Shown here: piece by piece, positions 1-10,585 of the stretch
How positions within the stretch are numbered: the stretch's first letter is position 1
How the letters are laid out: every line of letters starts with the position of its first letter
Source of the DNA: Azospirillaceae bacterium
GTDB lineage: Bacteria > Pseudomonadota > Alphaproteobacteria > Azospirillales > Azospirillaceae
NCBI GenBank assembly: GCA_028277115.1
Contig: JANQHG010000020.1
Span: 1-43,578 of the forward strand
Direction of reading: 5' to 3'
DNA length: 43,578 bases
Made by a program: the position numbers and the translations under genes
The notes under the pieces: generated by a model
Databases searched by the model: none
What the model was told of the DNA's origin: nothing
What the model saw: only the letters and a program-made list of their open reading frames with translations

Positions 1-165
1 GGGGCGGCCAGAGCGGGACCAGCGGTTCGCGGGGTCGGTGACACCGTCCCCAACCGTGATGGTTGAAGGTCGCGCGTAGCATGGTGCCCGCCTCCGGCCC
101 GGCAAAACGATCCCCAACCGCCACCGGTACCCGCCACCGACACCGGCGGCGGCCGCAGCCGCCGT

Positions 166-190
166 CGATCGGTCCTGGCCGGACCGATCG
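166..190. repeat. Perfect inverted repeat upstream of the rsmB-like gene
   Basis: A perfect 10-bp stem (CGATCGGTCC / GGACCGATCG) encloses the 5-nt loop TGGCC. No T-run follows, so a classical intrinsic terminator is not supported. It could end the gene that lies left of the window or act as an operator. The rest of bases 1-270 shows no gene. A weaker 5-bp dyad (CAACC...GGTTG) lies at about 51-65. Confidence 0.5.
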
Positions 191-270
191 CGCGGTCCTA
201 ATCTTGCGGTCATGACCGACCGCACCCCGCGCCGCGCACGCCGGCGACCTGCCGGCACGCGGGCCCGCCG

Positions 271-1644
271 ATGACCCCGGCCGCCCGCCTGGACGGCGCG
301 ATCGCGCTGCTCGCCGAGGTGATCGCGACCGCGCGGCCGGCCGACGCCGTGGTGTCGGCCTGGCTGCGCAACCGCCGCTACATCGGCGCTCAGGACCGGC
401 GCGCGCTGGCCGCCCGGGTCTATGGCGTGCTCCGTCGCCGGGCCCGGCTCGGCTGGTGGATCGCGCACACCGGCGGCGGGCCGATCGCCGCCGCCCCCGA
501 CGGCCTGCCGGGACCCGACGCAGCCCGGCCGCTGGTGCTCGCCGATCTGGTGCTGGTCGGTGACCGGACACCGGCCGCGGTGGCGGCCCTGTGCACCGGC
601 GGCCGCTATGCCCCGGCGCCGCTGTCCGAGCCGGAGCGCCGGATGCTCGAGCGGCTGGCCGGCCGGCCGCTGGTGCCGCCCGAGATGCCCGCGGCGGTCC
701 GGCTCGAATGCCCGCCGTGGGCCGAGGCGCCGCTGCGGGCCAGCCTCGGCGACCGCTTTGCCGCCGAACTCGAGGCGCTGACCGCCGAAGCGCCGGTCGA
801 TCTGCGGGTCAACCGGTTGAAGGCGGACCGCGCGCAGGTGCTGGCCGCGCTCGACCACGCCGGGATCGACGCCGCGGCGACCCCGTGGTCGCCGCTCGGC
901 GTGCGCCTCGCCGACCGCGCCGCGGTGACCCCGCTTGCCGTGTTCCGCGACGGCTGGGTCGAGCTCCAGGACGAGGGGTCGCAGCTGTTGGCGCTCGTGG
1001 TCGATGCCCGACCGGGCCATCAGCTGATCGATTTCTGCGCCGGCGCCGGCGGCAAGACGCTGGCGATCGCCGCGACCATGGCCAACCGCGGCCGGGTGAT
1101 CGCCTGCGACGTGCTCGCCGGCCGGCTCACCCGCGCCGCCGAGCGGCTGCGCCGCGCCGGCGTGCACAATGTCGAGACCCGCACGCTCTCGAGCGCGCGC
1201 GATCCCTGGGTCAAGCGCCACAAACGCGGGTTCGACCGGGTCCTGGTCGACGCGCCGTGCACCGGCATCGGTGCCTGGCGGCGCAACCCGGACGCGCGCT
1301 GGCGTCCGCTTGGGCCCGGGCTCGCCGCCCTGGTTGCCCTGCAGGCCGAAATCCTCGACAGTGCGGCCCGGCTGGTCCGCCCGGGCGGCCGGCTGATCTA
1401 TGCCACCTGCTCGCTGCTCGCCGAGGAGAACGCAGACCAGGTGGCGCGCTTTCTTGCGTGCCATCCGGCGTTCCGCCGCCGCGACGCCGTCGCGGACCTG
1501 GCCGCGCACGCGGGCATCGCGCTGCCGGCGACCGGGCCCGATCTCCATCTTTCGCCGGCGCGCCACGGCACCGACGGGTTTTTTGCCAGCGTGCTGGCAC
1601 GCGACGGCGGCACCGACCGCCCGGACGGCGCGGAGGACGGTTGA
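271..1644 (+). CDS. rsmB: RsmB/NOP2-Sun family rRNA (cytosine-C5) methyltransferase
   Basis: Predicted SAM-dependent RNA m5C methyltransferase, 457 residues, of the RsmB (Sun) group that methylates 16S rRNA. The N-terminal about 130 residues look like the NusB-like RNA-binding domain of RsmB. The Rossmann methyltransferase core begins near residue 240. The SAM loop reads DFCAGAGGKT, motif IV is DAPCTGIG with Cys330, and motif VI is YATCSLL with Cys380. The two cysteines are the release and nucleophile pair typical of the NOP2/Sun family. The ATG at 271 is preceded by no strong Shine-Dalgarno. The stop overlaps the next start (ATGA at 1643-1646 region), so translation of the two genes is probably coupled. 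Family membership is firm; the exact target base is inferred. Confidence 0.88.
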   Translation: MTPAARLDGAIALLAEVIATARPADAVVSAWLRNRRYIGAQDRRALAARVYGVLRRRARLGWWIAHTGGGPIAAAPDGLPGPDAARPLVLADLVLVGDRTPAAVAALCTGGRYAPAPLSEPERRMLERLAGRPLVPPEMPAAVRLECPPWAEAPLRASLGDRFAAELEALTAEAPVDLRVNRLKADRAQVLAALDHAGIDAAATPWSPLGVRLADRAAVTPLAVFRDGWVELQDEGSQLLALVVDARPGHQLIDFCAGAGGKTLAIAATMANRGRVIACDVLAGRLTRAAERLRRAGVHNVETRTLSSARDPWVKRHKRGFDRVLVDAPCTGIGAWRRNPDARWRPLGPGLAALVALQAEILDSAARLVRPGGRLIYATCSLLAEENADQVARFLACHPAFRRRDAVADLAAHAGIALPATGPDLHLSPARHGTDGFFASVLARDGGTDRPDGAEDG

Positions 1645-2651
1645 TGAACGAGTTGATGCGTCTGATCGACCGCGCGGTCACCCCGTTCGGCTTCCGGGTC
1701 CGGCCGGCCCAGGCGCACCATCTGCTGCCGCCGGCGCAGGTCGCCGACGCGCTCGCCGCCGCGGCCGCGGACGACGCATGGCGCGCGCTCGACCGCCCAG
1801 GCGCCGGCGCCGCCCCGGTGCGACCCGACCACCGGCTCGACGCACTCACCGTGTTCGTCCGGTCATGCCTGCGCCGCAACCGCAACGTCAAGGAACGGCC
1901 ACCGCCCGTCGACGCCCCCAAGCACGAGACGATCCTGCGCTGCCTGGCCTCGCTCGCCCGCGCGATCGCCGAATTGCGCGCCGCCGAGCGGGTCGCCGCG
2001 CTCAAGGTCGTGGTGCTCGACGACCGCTCCGACCCGCCGTTGCGCGCCGCGGTCGAAGCGGTGATGGCACACCGCGGCGAGCCGATCGAGCTGGTGACGC
2101 CCGAGACCACCGGCGCCGGCGGCTCGCTGCACGAAACCTTCCGCCGCGCCGCGGCGGAAAACGCGTTGGTCTATGTCGCCGAAGACGACTATCTCCACGA
2201 GCCGTCGGCGCTGGTCGAAATGGTCGATCTCTACCTGGACCTGGCGGCCAAGACCGGCCGCCATCTGATCCTGCACCCCCAAGAGCATATCCAGCTCTAC
2301 CACAGCTATTATCCGTCTTATCTGTTTGCGACCGCGACCCGGCATTGGCGCACCACCTCGCACATGACCCACCATCTGTTTCTGCACGGCACGGTGGTGC
2401 GCGATTTATGGCCGAACTTCGATAACACCCGGTTCGTCGGCAACCGCAAGAAACGCCGCCTGGGCGCGGAGCGGCGGACCACCAACCGACTGTTCGCCAC
2501 CTTGGCCGGTCTGTCGCCGCTGCCGCCGCTCGCGGTCCATTTCCAGACGGCCGACCTGTTGCCGCCGGTCTACGACTGGCGGCCGCTGTGGGACGCAAGC
2601 GACCTTCCGGCCGGGGTGCGCGCGCGGCTCGATGCGTCGGATCACCCCTGA
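1644..2651 (+). CDS. Glycosyltransferase-like (GT-A fold) protein
   Basis: A 335-residue protein starting at the ATG that overlaps the rsmB-like stop codon by one base. The middle resembles a GT-A glycosyltransferase: a beta-strand ending in LDDRSDPP (Asp126-Asp127) would bind the nucleotide sugar, and VYVAEDDYLHEP (Glu180-Asp181-Asp182) looks like the metal-binding DXD-type motif. There are no membrane segments or signal peptide, so it is probably cytoplasmic. The C-terminal third is rich in His, Tyr and Trp and I do not recognise it. Donor and acceptor sugars cannot be told from sequence. Coupling to an rRNA methyltransferase does not by itself indicate shared function. Confidence 0.65.
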   Translation: MNELMRLIDRAVTPFGFRVRPAQAHHLLPPAQVADALAAAAADDAWRALDRPGAGAAPVRPDHRLDALTVFVRSCLRRNRNVKERPPPVDAPKHETILRCLASLARAIAELRAAERVAALKVVVLDDRSDPPLRAAVEAVMAHRGEPIELVTPETTGAGGSLHETFRRAAAENALVYVAEDDYLHEPSALVEMVDLYLDLAAKTGRHLILHPQEHIQLYHSYYPSYLFATATRHWRTTSHMTHHLFLHGTVVRDLWPNFDNTRFVGNRKKRRLGAERRTTNRLFATLAGLSPLPPLAVHFQTADLLPPVYDWRPLWDASDLPAGVRARLDASDHP

Positions 2652-2815
2652 GCAAGAGTGTCGAGCAGACGGCCGGCAGCCTTGATCGACGTGCAACGCC
2701 GGCCGAAGGCTCGAGGCCGAGCGTTCGACCTCAGGTCGCCGTCGCGCCGCTCCAGGCCCTCGGCGTGGACCTTGGCGTTGACCCGCTCCGGCGACCAGAG
2801 GTCGAGCTCCTGCAC
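2642..2815 (-). CDS. Possible short gene or gene remnant, unrecognised
   Basis: A minus-strand frame starting at GTG encodes about 57 residues of ordinary composition (begins VQELDLWSPERVNAKVHAEG, ends LLDTLAQG). The frame stays open a little upstream of the GTG but has no ATG before a TGA. It overlaps the 3' end of the glycosyltransferase-like gene by about 10 bp. The amino-acid make-up is more protein-like than the other frames here, but there is no ribosome site and no family match that I recognise. It may be the C-terminal remnant of a larger lost gene, or chance. Confidence 0.22.
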   Translation of the reverse strand: MQELDLWSPERVNAKVHAEGLERRDGDLRSNARPRAFGRRCTSIKAAGRLLDTLAQG

Positions 2816-2841
2816 CCACGGTTCATCCGGCGTGCCTGGAC

Positions 2842-2874
2842 GGCTCGATCCTTCGGATCAAGCCTAAGGTTTTT
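2842..2874 (+). terminator. Candidate intrinsic terminator
   Basis: The stem GGCT-C-GATCC pairs with GGATC-A-AGCC around a TTC loop (9 pairs, one mismatch). After a 5-nt gap comes TTTTT at 2870-2874. It lies about 190 bp downstream of the glycosyltransferase stop and just before the aminotransferase gene. The gap between stem and T-run makes it weaker than a textbook site. Confidence 0.4.
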
Positions 2875-2934
2875 CGCGACCCTGCCCCGCCCGGCGGCCC
2901 GGTTGTCGGCCGCGGACGCGTGCGCTAGCATTGA

Positions 2935-4182
<1,248 letters not shown>

Positions 4183-4186
4183 CGCC

Positions 4187-5335
4187 ATGCGCCACGACCT
4201 GCCGCCGTTCCGGCTCGAGGCCTATCTGGCGCGCCGGGAGTTTACGGCGCGCCACAATCTGTCGGCGTCCGACGTCCAAAGCCTGACGCTGGCCGAACTG
4301 CTCGAGCTCGCGTCGCCCGAGGACCGCCGGGCGTTCGAGCGGGTCTCGCTCGGCTACACCGAGAGCCGTGGCGACCCGTGGCTGCGCGCGCTGATCGCGG
4401 GGTTGTACGAGGATCGCGCGGCCGACGACATCCTGTGCTTTTCCGGCGCCGAGGAGGGCATTGTCTGCGCGCTGACCGCGCTGCTCGGCCCCGACGACCA
4501 CGCGATCGTGACCACGCCGTGCTACCAGTCGCTCGAGACCGTACCGGCGCGGTTGTGCGAGACCACCGCGTTGCCGCTCGACCCCGCGGCAGGGTGGGCG
4601 CTCGACCTCGATCGACTTGCGGCGCTGATCCGGCCGACCACCCGGGCGGTGGTGACCAACTGGCCGCACAACCCGACCGGCGCGCTGATTGACCACGCGA
4701 CCTTCGAGGGGCTGGTCGCGCTGGCACGCCGCCACGGCCTGTGGCTGTTCGTGGACGAGGTCTATCGTGGGCTTGAACGCGACCCCGCGCGTCGTCTGCC
4801 CCAGATCGCCGAGGTTTACGAGCGCGGGGTCTCGCTCGGCGTGCTGTCGAAGAGCTACGGCCTGCCGGGGCTCAGGGTCGGCTGGGTCGTGACGCGGGCG
4901 CGCGACCGGCTGGCAGCGATGGAGCAGGTCAAATATTATCTGTCGATCTGCGGCGCCGCGCCGAGCGAGGCGCTGGCGCGGATCGCGCTCAAGGCCCGCG
5001 ACCGGTTGCTCGCGCGCAACCGGGCGCTGGTCGAAGACAATCTGAAGCGGCTGGACGCGGTCATGCGCGCGCACCCCGACCTGTTCGAGTGGCAGGTGCC
5101 GGCCGCCGGCTGCATCGCCTTCCCGCGCTATCTCGGCGCCGAGGGGGTCGAGGCGTTCGCCAACCGTCTGCACGAGGACGCCGGGGTCTTGGTCCTGCCG
5201 GCGAGCGCGTTCCAATCCGAGCTCGCGCCGACCCCGGACGATCGGGTCCGGCTCGGCTTCGGCCGCGCCGGGATCGACGAGAGCTTGGCGGCATTCCGCC
5301 AAGCGCTCGCCGGGCCGGCGTCGGACGATGGGTGA
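4187..5335 (+). CDS. Aminotransferase class I/II-fold PLP enzyme (capreomycidine synthase-like group)
   Basis: A 382-residue fold-type I PLP protein starting 4 bp after the preceding aminotransferase gene. Motifs are NWPHNPTGAL, FVDEVYRGLE with Asp190 for the pyridine nitrogen, and LSKSYGLPGLRVGW with the cofactor lysine Lys222. SYGLPGLRVGW and the short N-terminus are typical of the broad group annotated as aminotransferases related to capreomycidine synthase (VioD) and bacterial aromatic aminotransferases. There is no antibiotic gene cluster around it, so a capreomycidine role is not supported. It could act on an amino acid related to the substrate of its neighbour, but the substrate is unknown. 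PLP binding is confident. Confidence 0.8.
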   Translation: MRHDLPPFRLEAYLARREFTARHNLSASDVQSLTLAELLELASPEDRRAFERVSLGYTESRGDPWLRALIAGLYEDRAADDILCFSGAEEGIVCALTALLGPDDHAIVTTPCYQSLETVPARLCETTALPLDPAAGWALDLDRLAALIRPTTRAVVTNWPHNPTGALIDHATFEGLVALARRHGLWLFVDEVYRGLERDPARRLPQIAEVYERGVSLGVLSKSYGLPGLRVGWVVTRARDRLAAMEQVKYYLSICGAAPSEALARIALKARDRLLARNRALVEDNLKRLDAVMRAHPDLFEWQVPAAGCIAFPRYLGAEGVEAFANRLHEDAGVLVLPASAFQSELAPTPDDRVRLGFGRAGIDESLAAFRQALAGPASDDG

Positions 5336-5339
5336 TCAT

Positions 5340-5432
5340 CACGCCCGGAGACTTCGCACCAACGATCTTTCGAAGATCGAAACCGACGCCCGTTGCGAGG
5401 TTGTTTTTTGGGGACTTTGCCCCCAGGGCTGT
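5340..5432 (+). repeat. Degenerate copy of the G/C-run hairpin repeat, with a small stem-loop
   Basis: Just after the aminotransferase stop there is a perfect 7-bp stem with a 3-nt loop (CGATCTT-TCG-AAGATCG, 5363-5379). It runs into AAACCGACGCCC, then TTTTTTGGGGACTTTGCCCC. The AAACCGACGC block and the GGGG-CTTT-GCCCC hairpin also occur in order in the copy at 16540-16756. This copy lacks the later modules. It probably works as the 3' end of the aminotransferase transcript. The remainder of 5433-5902 is less GC-rich, especially at 5760-5900, and holds no gene that I can support. Confidence 0.45.
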
Positions 5433-5902
5433 TCAACGCTCACAACAGGCCGGCAGACGACTTGAAAGCGGCTCGCCCCGCTGATCGACTCGCCTCGACG
5501 GTCGACCGGTTATCACTCGACTGGTTGCGCGCCCGCAGAGCCAGCATCCGTTTCACCGGCTGAGCACAAAGATCCCATCGGTGGCAGATACCGTCAAGGC
5601 TGGGCGGTGCCAAAACAGCCTCAGGTCGAGACGGGGGAAGGCCTTCTCGGGCGAACAACGGGACGGACGATTGGGGATGGCGCAACCGCAGCATGTGGGC
5701 GCTATCCACGAGTCGCAGCGAGGTGGCTCAAAACCTCGCAGCGGATGTCACGTTCGATTTATTTCCCACCGGCCGTCGACCGAGCCACACTTTAATCGTC
5801 TTGCCGATGACTTCACCGTAAAGCCATTGCCGGCGTATTTACCCCTTAACCAATTCGCTCAGCCAACTATGGCATATTTAAACCAAACCACACCCTCAAC
5901 CC

Positions 5903-6232
5903 TCAAGATGCTCTCTGGCAGGTTGTTCGCCTTGCTGTCTTCAGGCGCTGATCCAGTCGCCGGAGGCTGTTCGATCGCGGTGTCTCGCGTCCGGCATGGC
6001 GATCGCCCGCGACCAGTCTGTCGATCAGGCAGAGCCCGCCGCCGAACACCAGACCGAACACGCCGCCGACCAGAATGCCCTTGGGCCCGGCGACCGCGCC
6101 GAGCACGGCGGCGCGTTTGCCGTGGGCCATCCACATCAACGCGGCGTCATCGCCGAACGAGGCCGCGGTCAAGGCAACCCAGCCAACGGCCCCGGGGCGC
6201 CGTTTGGCTGGTCGGACCGGGGGACGGGACAT
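5903..6232 (-). CDS. Small hypothetical membrane-associated protein
   Basis: A 109-residue protein. The ATG at 6232 was chosen because AAGGGAG lies about 10 bp upstream on the minus strand; longer readings of the frame run through a terminator-like hairpin. The N-terminus is basic (MSRPPVRPAKRRPG), followed by two hydrophobic stretches, roughly residues 16-33 and 41-65, the second glycine-rich (AGPKGILVGGVFGLVFGGGL). The C-terminus is again Arg-rich. It probably spans the inner membrane once or twice. I recognise no family. It is divergent from the HtrA-like gene and isolated from other minus-strand genes. Confidence 0.5.
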   Translation of the reverse strand: MSRPPVRPAKRRPGAVGWVALTAASFGDDAALMWMAHGKRAAVLGAVAGPKGILVGGVFGLVFGGGLCLIDRLVAGDRHAGRETPRSNSLRRLDQRLKTARRTTCQRAS

Positions 6233-6281
6233 GGCCGTCGGTCTCCCTTCGAGGTGACGAGAGCGTGATGACTGGTATTTG

Positions 6282-6317
6282 GTGGTGGGGCGCGCGCGCC
6301 CCACCACCTTTTTTTTA
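6282..6317 (+). terminator. Strong intrinsic terminator, plus-strand direction
   Basis: GGTGGTGGGG (6282-6291) pairs perfectly with CCCCACCACC (6300-6309) around an alternating CG loop that can extend the stem, and eight T's follow at once (6310-6317). This is the clearest Rho-independent terminator in the window. It works only rightwards, because the minus strand has no T-run after the stem. It lies about 180 bp before the HtrA-like start and just upstream of the divergent small gene, so the transcript it ends is not obvious. Confidence 0.85.
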
Positions 6318-6497
6318 CAAAAGAAGAACGACCGCGGCTCGCCGGCACGCCGTCCTCGGTCGCACGCCCCGGCCGCGCCCGCGCGAACGCGGGTCCGCGC
6401 CCTTGGACCGGGCGGCCGGACCGGGCATAGTCCGGGCACGGGTCGTCGGCGCGCTCCCCGCGCCGCCGCTCTTGTCGAAAAGGCTTCGTGTCTCACG

Positions 6498-7580
6498 ATG
6501 GACCAACGTTTTCGCCGCTATGCGCTGATCTGGGTCTTGATCCTGGCGAGCATCTGGATCGGCGACCGCTTCATCCGCGGCGTGCTGTTGACCGGCAGCG
6601 CGCCGCGCGCGATCACCCCGCGCGGCGAACTCGCCGACTTCGAGCAGACCACGATCGACCTGTTCGAAGGGGCGTCGCCCTCGGTCGTCTACATCTTCAC
6701 CGAAGGCCGCGGCTTCTTCGGCGAACCGCGGCCGGGCGGCACCGGCTCGGGCTTCGTATGGGACGCCGCCGGTCATGTCGTCACCAACGACCATGTGATC
6801 GAAAACGCCGGGCGGGTCGCGGTGCGGCTCGACAGCGGCGAGGCGATCTCGGCGCGCGTGATCGGCCGTGCGCCGGCTTATGACCTGGCCGTGCTCCGGC
6901 TTGCCGAAAACCGCGCCCGGCTGGCCCCGATCCCGCTCGGCTCGTCGCAGGATCTCAGGGTCGGCCAGGCGGTGTTTGCGATCGGCAACCCGTTCGGGCT
7001 GGCGCGCACGCTGACCACCGGGGTGATCAGCGCGCTCGACCGCCATTTGCCGACCGACAGCGGGCGCGAGATCGCCGGCGTGATCCAGACCGACGCCGCG
7101 ATCAACCCGGGCAATTCGGGCGGGCCGCTGCTTGATTCGGCGGGCCGGCTGATCGGGGTCAACACCGCGATCCTGTCCGGCAGCGGGTCGTCGGCCGGGA
7201 TCGGCTTTGCCGTGCCGGTCGATATCGTCAACCGCGCGGTGCCGGCGATGATCACGACCGGTACCGTGCCGACCGCCGGGATCGGGGTCACGGTCGCGCC
7301 CGACGAGCTCGCCGCCCGCCACGGCATCGACGGCGTCCTGATCGTCGGGGTCCAGCCGGGCTCGCCGGCGGCCGCGGCGGGCCTGCGCGGGACCGACCGG
7401 ACCAGCCAGCGGCTCGGCGACATCATCACCGCGGTCGACGGCGTCCGGGTCGCGACGCTCGCCGAACTCGCAGCCGAGCTCGAACGGGTCGGCATCGGCA
7501 ACCTCGCGACGCTGACGATCCGTCGCCAGGGACGCACAGCACAGGTCCGGGTCGAGGTCGCCGACATCTCGCGGGGCTGA
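6498..7580 (+). CDS. HtrA/DegP-like trypsin-fold serine protease with one PDZ domain
   Basis: A 360-residue periplasmic quality-control protease. The start at 6498 gives a short basic N-terminus and one hydrophobic segment at about residues 8-31, best read as a membrane anchor because no cleavage site is evident. The trypsin-like domain follows, with the triad His99 (TNDHVIE), Asp129 (AYDLAVLR) and Ser207 (NPGNSGGPLL). One PDZ domain covers about residues 265-355 (GVLIVGVQPGSPAAAAGL). This DegS-like layout of anchor plus single PDZ suggests a regulatory or envelope-stress protease rather than two-PDZ DegP, but its substrate is unknown. No strong Shine-Dalgarno is seen. Confidence 0.85.
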   Translation: MDQRFRRYALIWVLILASIWIGDRFIRGVLLTGSAPRAITPRGELADFEQTTIDLFEGASPSVVYIFTEGRGFFGEPRPGGTGSGFVWDAAGHVVTNDHVIENAGRVAVRLDSGEAISARVIGRAPAYDLAVLRLAENRARLAPIPLGSSQDLRVGQAVFAIGNPFGLARTLTTGVISALDRHLPTDSGREIAGVIQTDAAINPGNSGGPLLDSAGRLIGVNTAILSGSGSSAGIGFAVPVDIVNRAVPAMITTGTVPTAGIGVTVAPDELAARHGIDGVLIVGVQPGSPAAAAGLRGTDRTSQRLGDIITAVDGVRVATLAELAAELERVGIGNLATLTIRRQGRTAQVRVEVADISRG

Positions 7581-7744
7581 CCGCGGGCGGTGGTCCGCGC
7601 GCCTTTATCTTCGAGGGGTGCGCGTCCCGCCGACCGACGGGTGCGTGGAACACGCACCCTCCGACCTCGCCAGCGGCGCGCTTCGATGCCATACTGGCGG
7701 CCCGACCGCCGATCCGATGCGCAACCTGAAGGACGAGACGCGAC

Positions 7745-9427
<1,683 letters not shown>

Positions 9428-9511
9428 GCCAACCGCCCCCTCGCCCCACCCAGACCGTCCCGACCGAGGACCGGCGCCCGCACGCGGCGCCGGCCAGGGA
9501 GACCCGAACCC

Positions 9512-10042
9512 ATGACCAACCCGCAGCCCAGCACGAGGCTCGCCGTCCTGGTCGGGGCCGCCATGGCGGTGGCCGCGGCGATGGCGACGGTTATGGCACC
9601 GGCGCACGCTGCCTGCACGGACCCTGCGGGCGACGGGGTCAACTGGCGGCGCTGTTACCATGACGGCGCCAATCTGCGTGGCGCCGTCCTGACCGGCGCG
9701 ATGCTGCGCGACGCGACCTTCCAGCGCGCCGACCTGTCCGGGGCCGATCTGACCGGCGCCGATGCCTATCGGGCCAAGTTCGTCTCGGCCACCCTGGTCG
9801 GGGTTTTGCTCGACGGCGCGCGGGCAATCGAAGCCGACTTCACCCGCGCCGATCTCACCGATGCCAGCCTGCGCGGTGCCGATTTGCGCCACGCCAAGCT
9901 GGTCGGCGCGCGCTTGGTCGGCGCCGATCTGACCGGCGCCCGCCTGCGCCGCACCGATCTGCGCCACGCCGAGCTTGACGGCGTCACCTGGGTCAATGGC
10001 AGCCGGATCTGCGCCGCCGGCTCGATCGGCCAATGCAAGTGA
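9512..10042 (+). CDS. Exported pentapeptide-repeat protein
   Basis: A 176-residue protein with a signal peptide (hydrophobic about residues 10-32, likely cleavage after APAHA). The mature part holds about 20 tandem A(D/N)LXX pentapeptides (for example GANLRGAVLTGAMLRDATFQ, later SGADLTGADAYRAKF), which should fold as a right-handed quadrilateral beta-helix. Cysteines near both ends of the mature part (Cys36, Cys48 and two near the C-terminus) could form disulphides in the periplasm. Function is unknown; cytoplasmic pentapeptide proteins that mimic DNA lack such a leader. It starts 84 bp after ettA and may be read through from it. Confidence 0.8.
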   Translation: MTNPQPSTRLAVLVGAAMAVAAAMATVMAPAHAACTDPAGDGVNWRRCYHDGANLRGAVLTGAMLRDATFQRADLSGADLTGADAYRAKFVSATLVGVLLDGARAIEADFTRADLTDASLRGADLRHAKLVGARLVGADLTGARLRRTDLRHAELDGVTWVNGSRICAAGSIGQCK

Positions 10043-10104
10043 CCCGTTAAAGCGGGCCCGGGTCACACCGTTGCGCCAGACAGTGATCCGGACCCCTGGC
10101 AATC

Positions 10105-10147
10105 CGATGGGTTACCCCTTTGCGAGAGATCCGGGGTAACCCAATCG
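10105..10147. repeat. Inverted repeat, terminator-like, without T-run
   Basis: GGGTTACCCC (10109-10118) pairs perfectly with GGGGTAACCC (10133-10142) across a 14-nt loop. The stem extends outward by CGAT/ATCG with one bulged A. It is 60 bp after the pentapeptide gene and may end that transcript, or mark the left edge of the less GC-rich island that follows. Confidence 0.5.
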
Positions 10148-10255
10148 CAGCGGACACGCTGATCTCGCCACCGAGCACTTCACGATTTAATCGGAAACAA
10201 AAGCGCCGACATTTGACACCGTCGCGATGTCGAGCGGGTGACGCCGCACGCACTG

Positions 10256-10543
10256 TTAACCGAACCAGACAAACCCAACAACAGTCGCACGTTTCAGGCA
10301 GGCCATCCTGACCTGGTTGATCTGCGCTAACTTCTGTTCGATTGTCTGATCTGACCTGTTAAGCGTCTTGATGGCCAAGCCCAACTGCACATCCGGGGCG
10401 ACGGACTCATCCCCCACCGGTTTCTTGTTGGAAACCTCACCGACCAGAACAAGCGCGGTGTTGAGCTCATTGAGAACGTCGCGCACAAAGACAAACAGCG
10501 CGTCGCGCAGACGATCTTCGTTGTTATCTTCGCCCCCGTCCAT
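10256..10543 (-). CDS. Hypothetical small protein, unrecognised
   Basis: A 95-residue protein from the ATG at 10543; a TTG nine bases upstream would add three residues. It begins MDGGEDNNEDRLRDALFVFV and is acidic at the N-terminus with a predicted helical middle (RDALFVFVRDVLNELNTALV). Composition is balanced, unlike the Arg/Pro-rich antisense frames common in this genome, so I think it is coding. The DNA is noticeably less GC-rich than neighbouring core genes. It lies 42 bp downstream, on the same strand, of the interrupted frame at 10586-11200 and could be its operon partner. No family recognised. Confidence 0.42.
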   Translation of the reverse strand: MDGGEDNNEDRLRDALFVFVRDVLNELNTALVLVGEVSNKKPVGDESVAPDVQLGLAIKTLNRSDQTIEQKLAQINQVRMACLKRATVVGFVWFG

Positions 10544-10585
10544 CGCCCGCAAGACGTGAGAGCCCCCGATCCCTGCCGGCGCCGG

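Noticed and set aside
212..274. A 20-codon upstream frame overlapping the rsmB-like start (ATGA)
   Set aside because: Almost all Arg/Pro/Ala from GC-rich DNA; no ribosome site; a leader-peptide role cannot be supported.
4187..5335. Part of a capreomycin/viomycin-type biosynthetic cluster
   Set aside because: Only the PLP fold group is shared; no peptide synthetase or arginine hydroxylase gene is nearby.
5440..5900. Frames on both strands between the aminotransferase and the small membrane protein
   Set aside because: Neither strand gives a protein of recognisable family or a convincing ribosome site.
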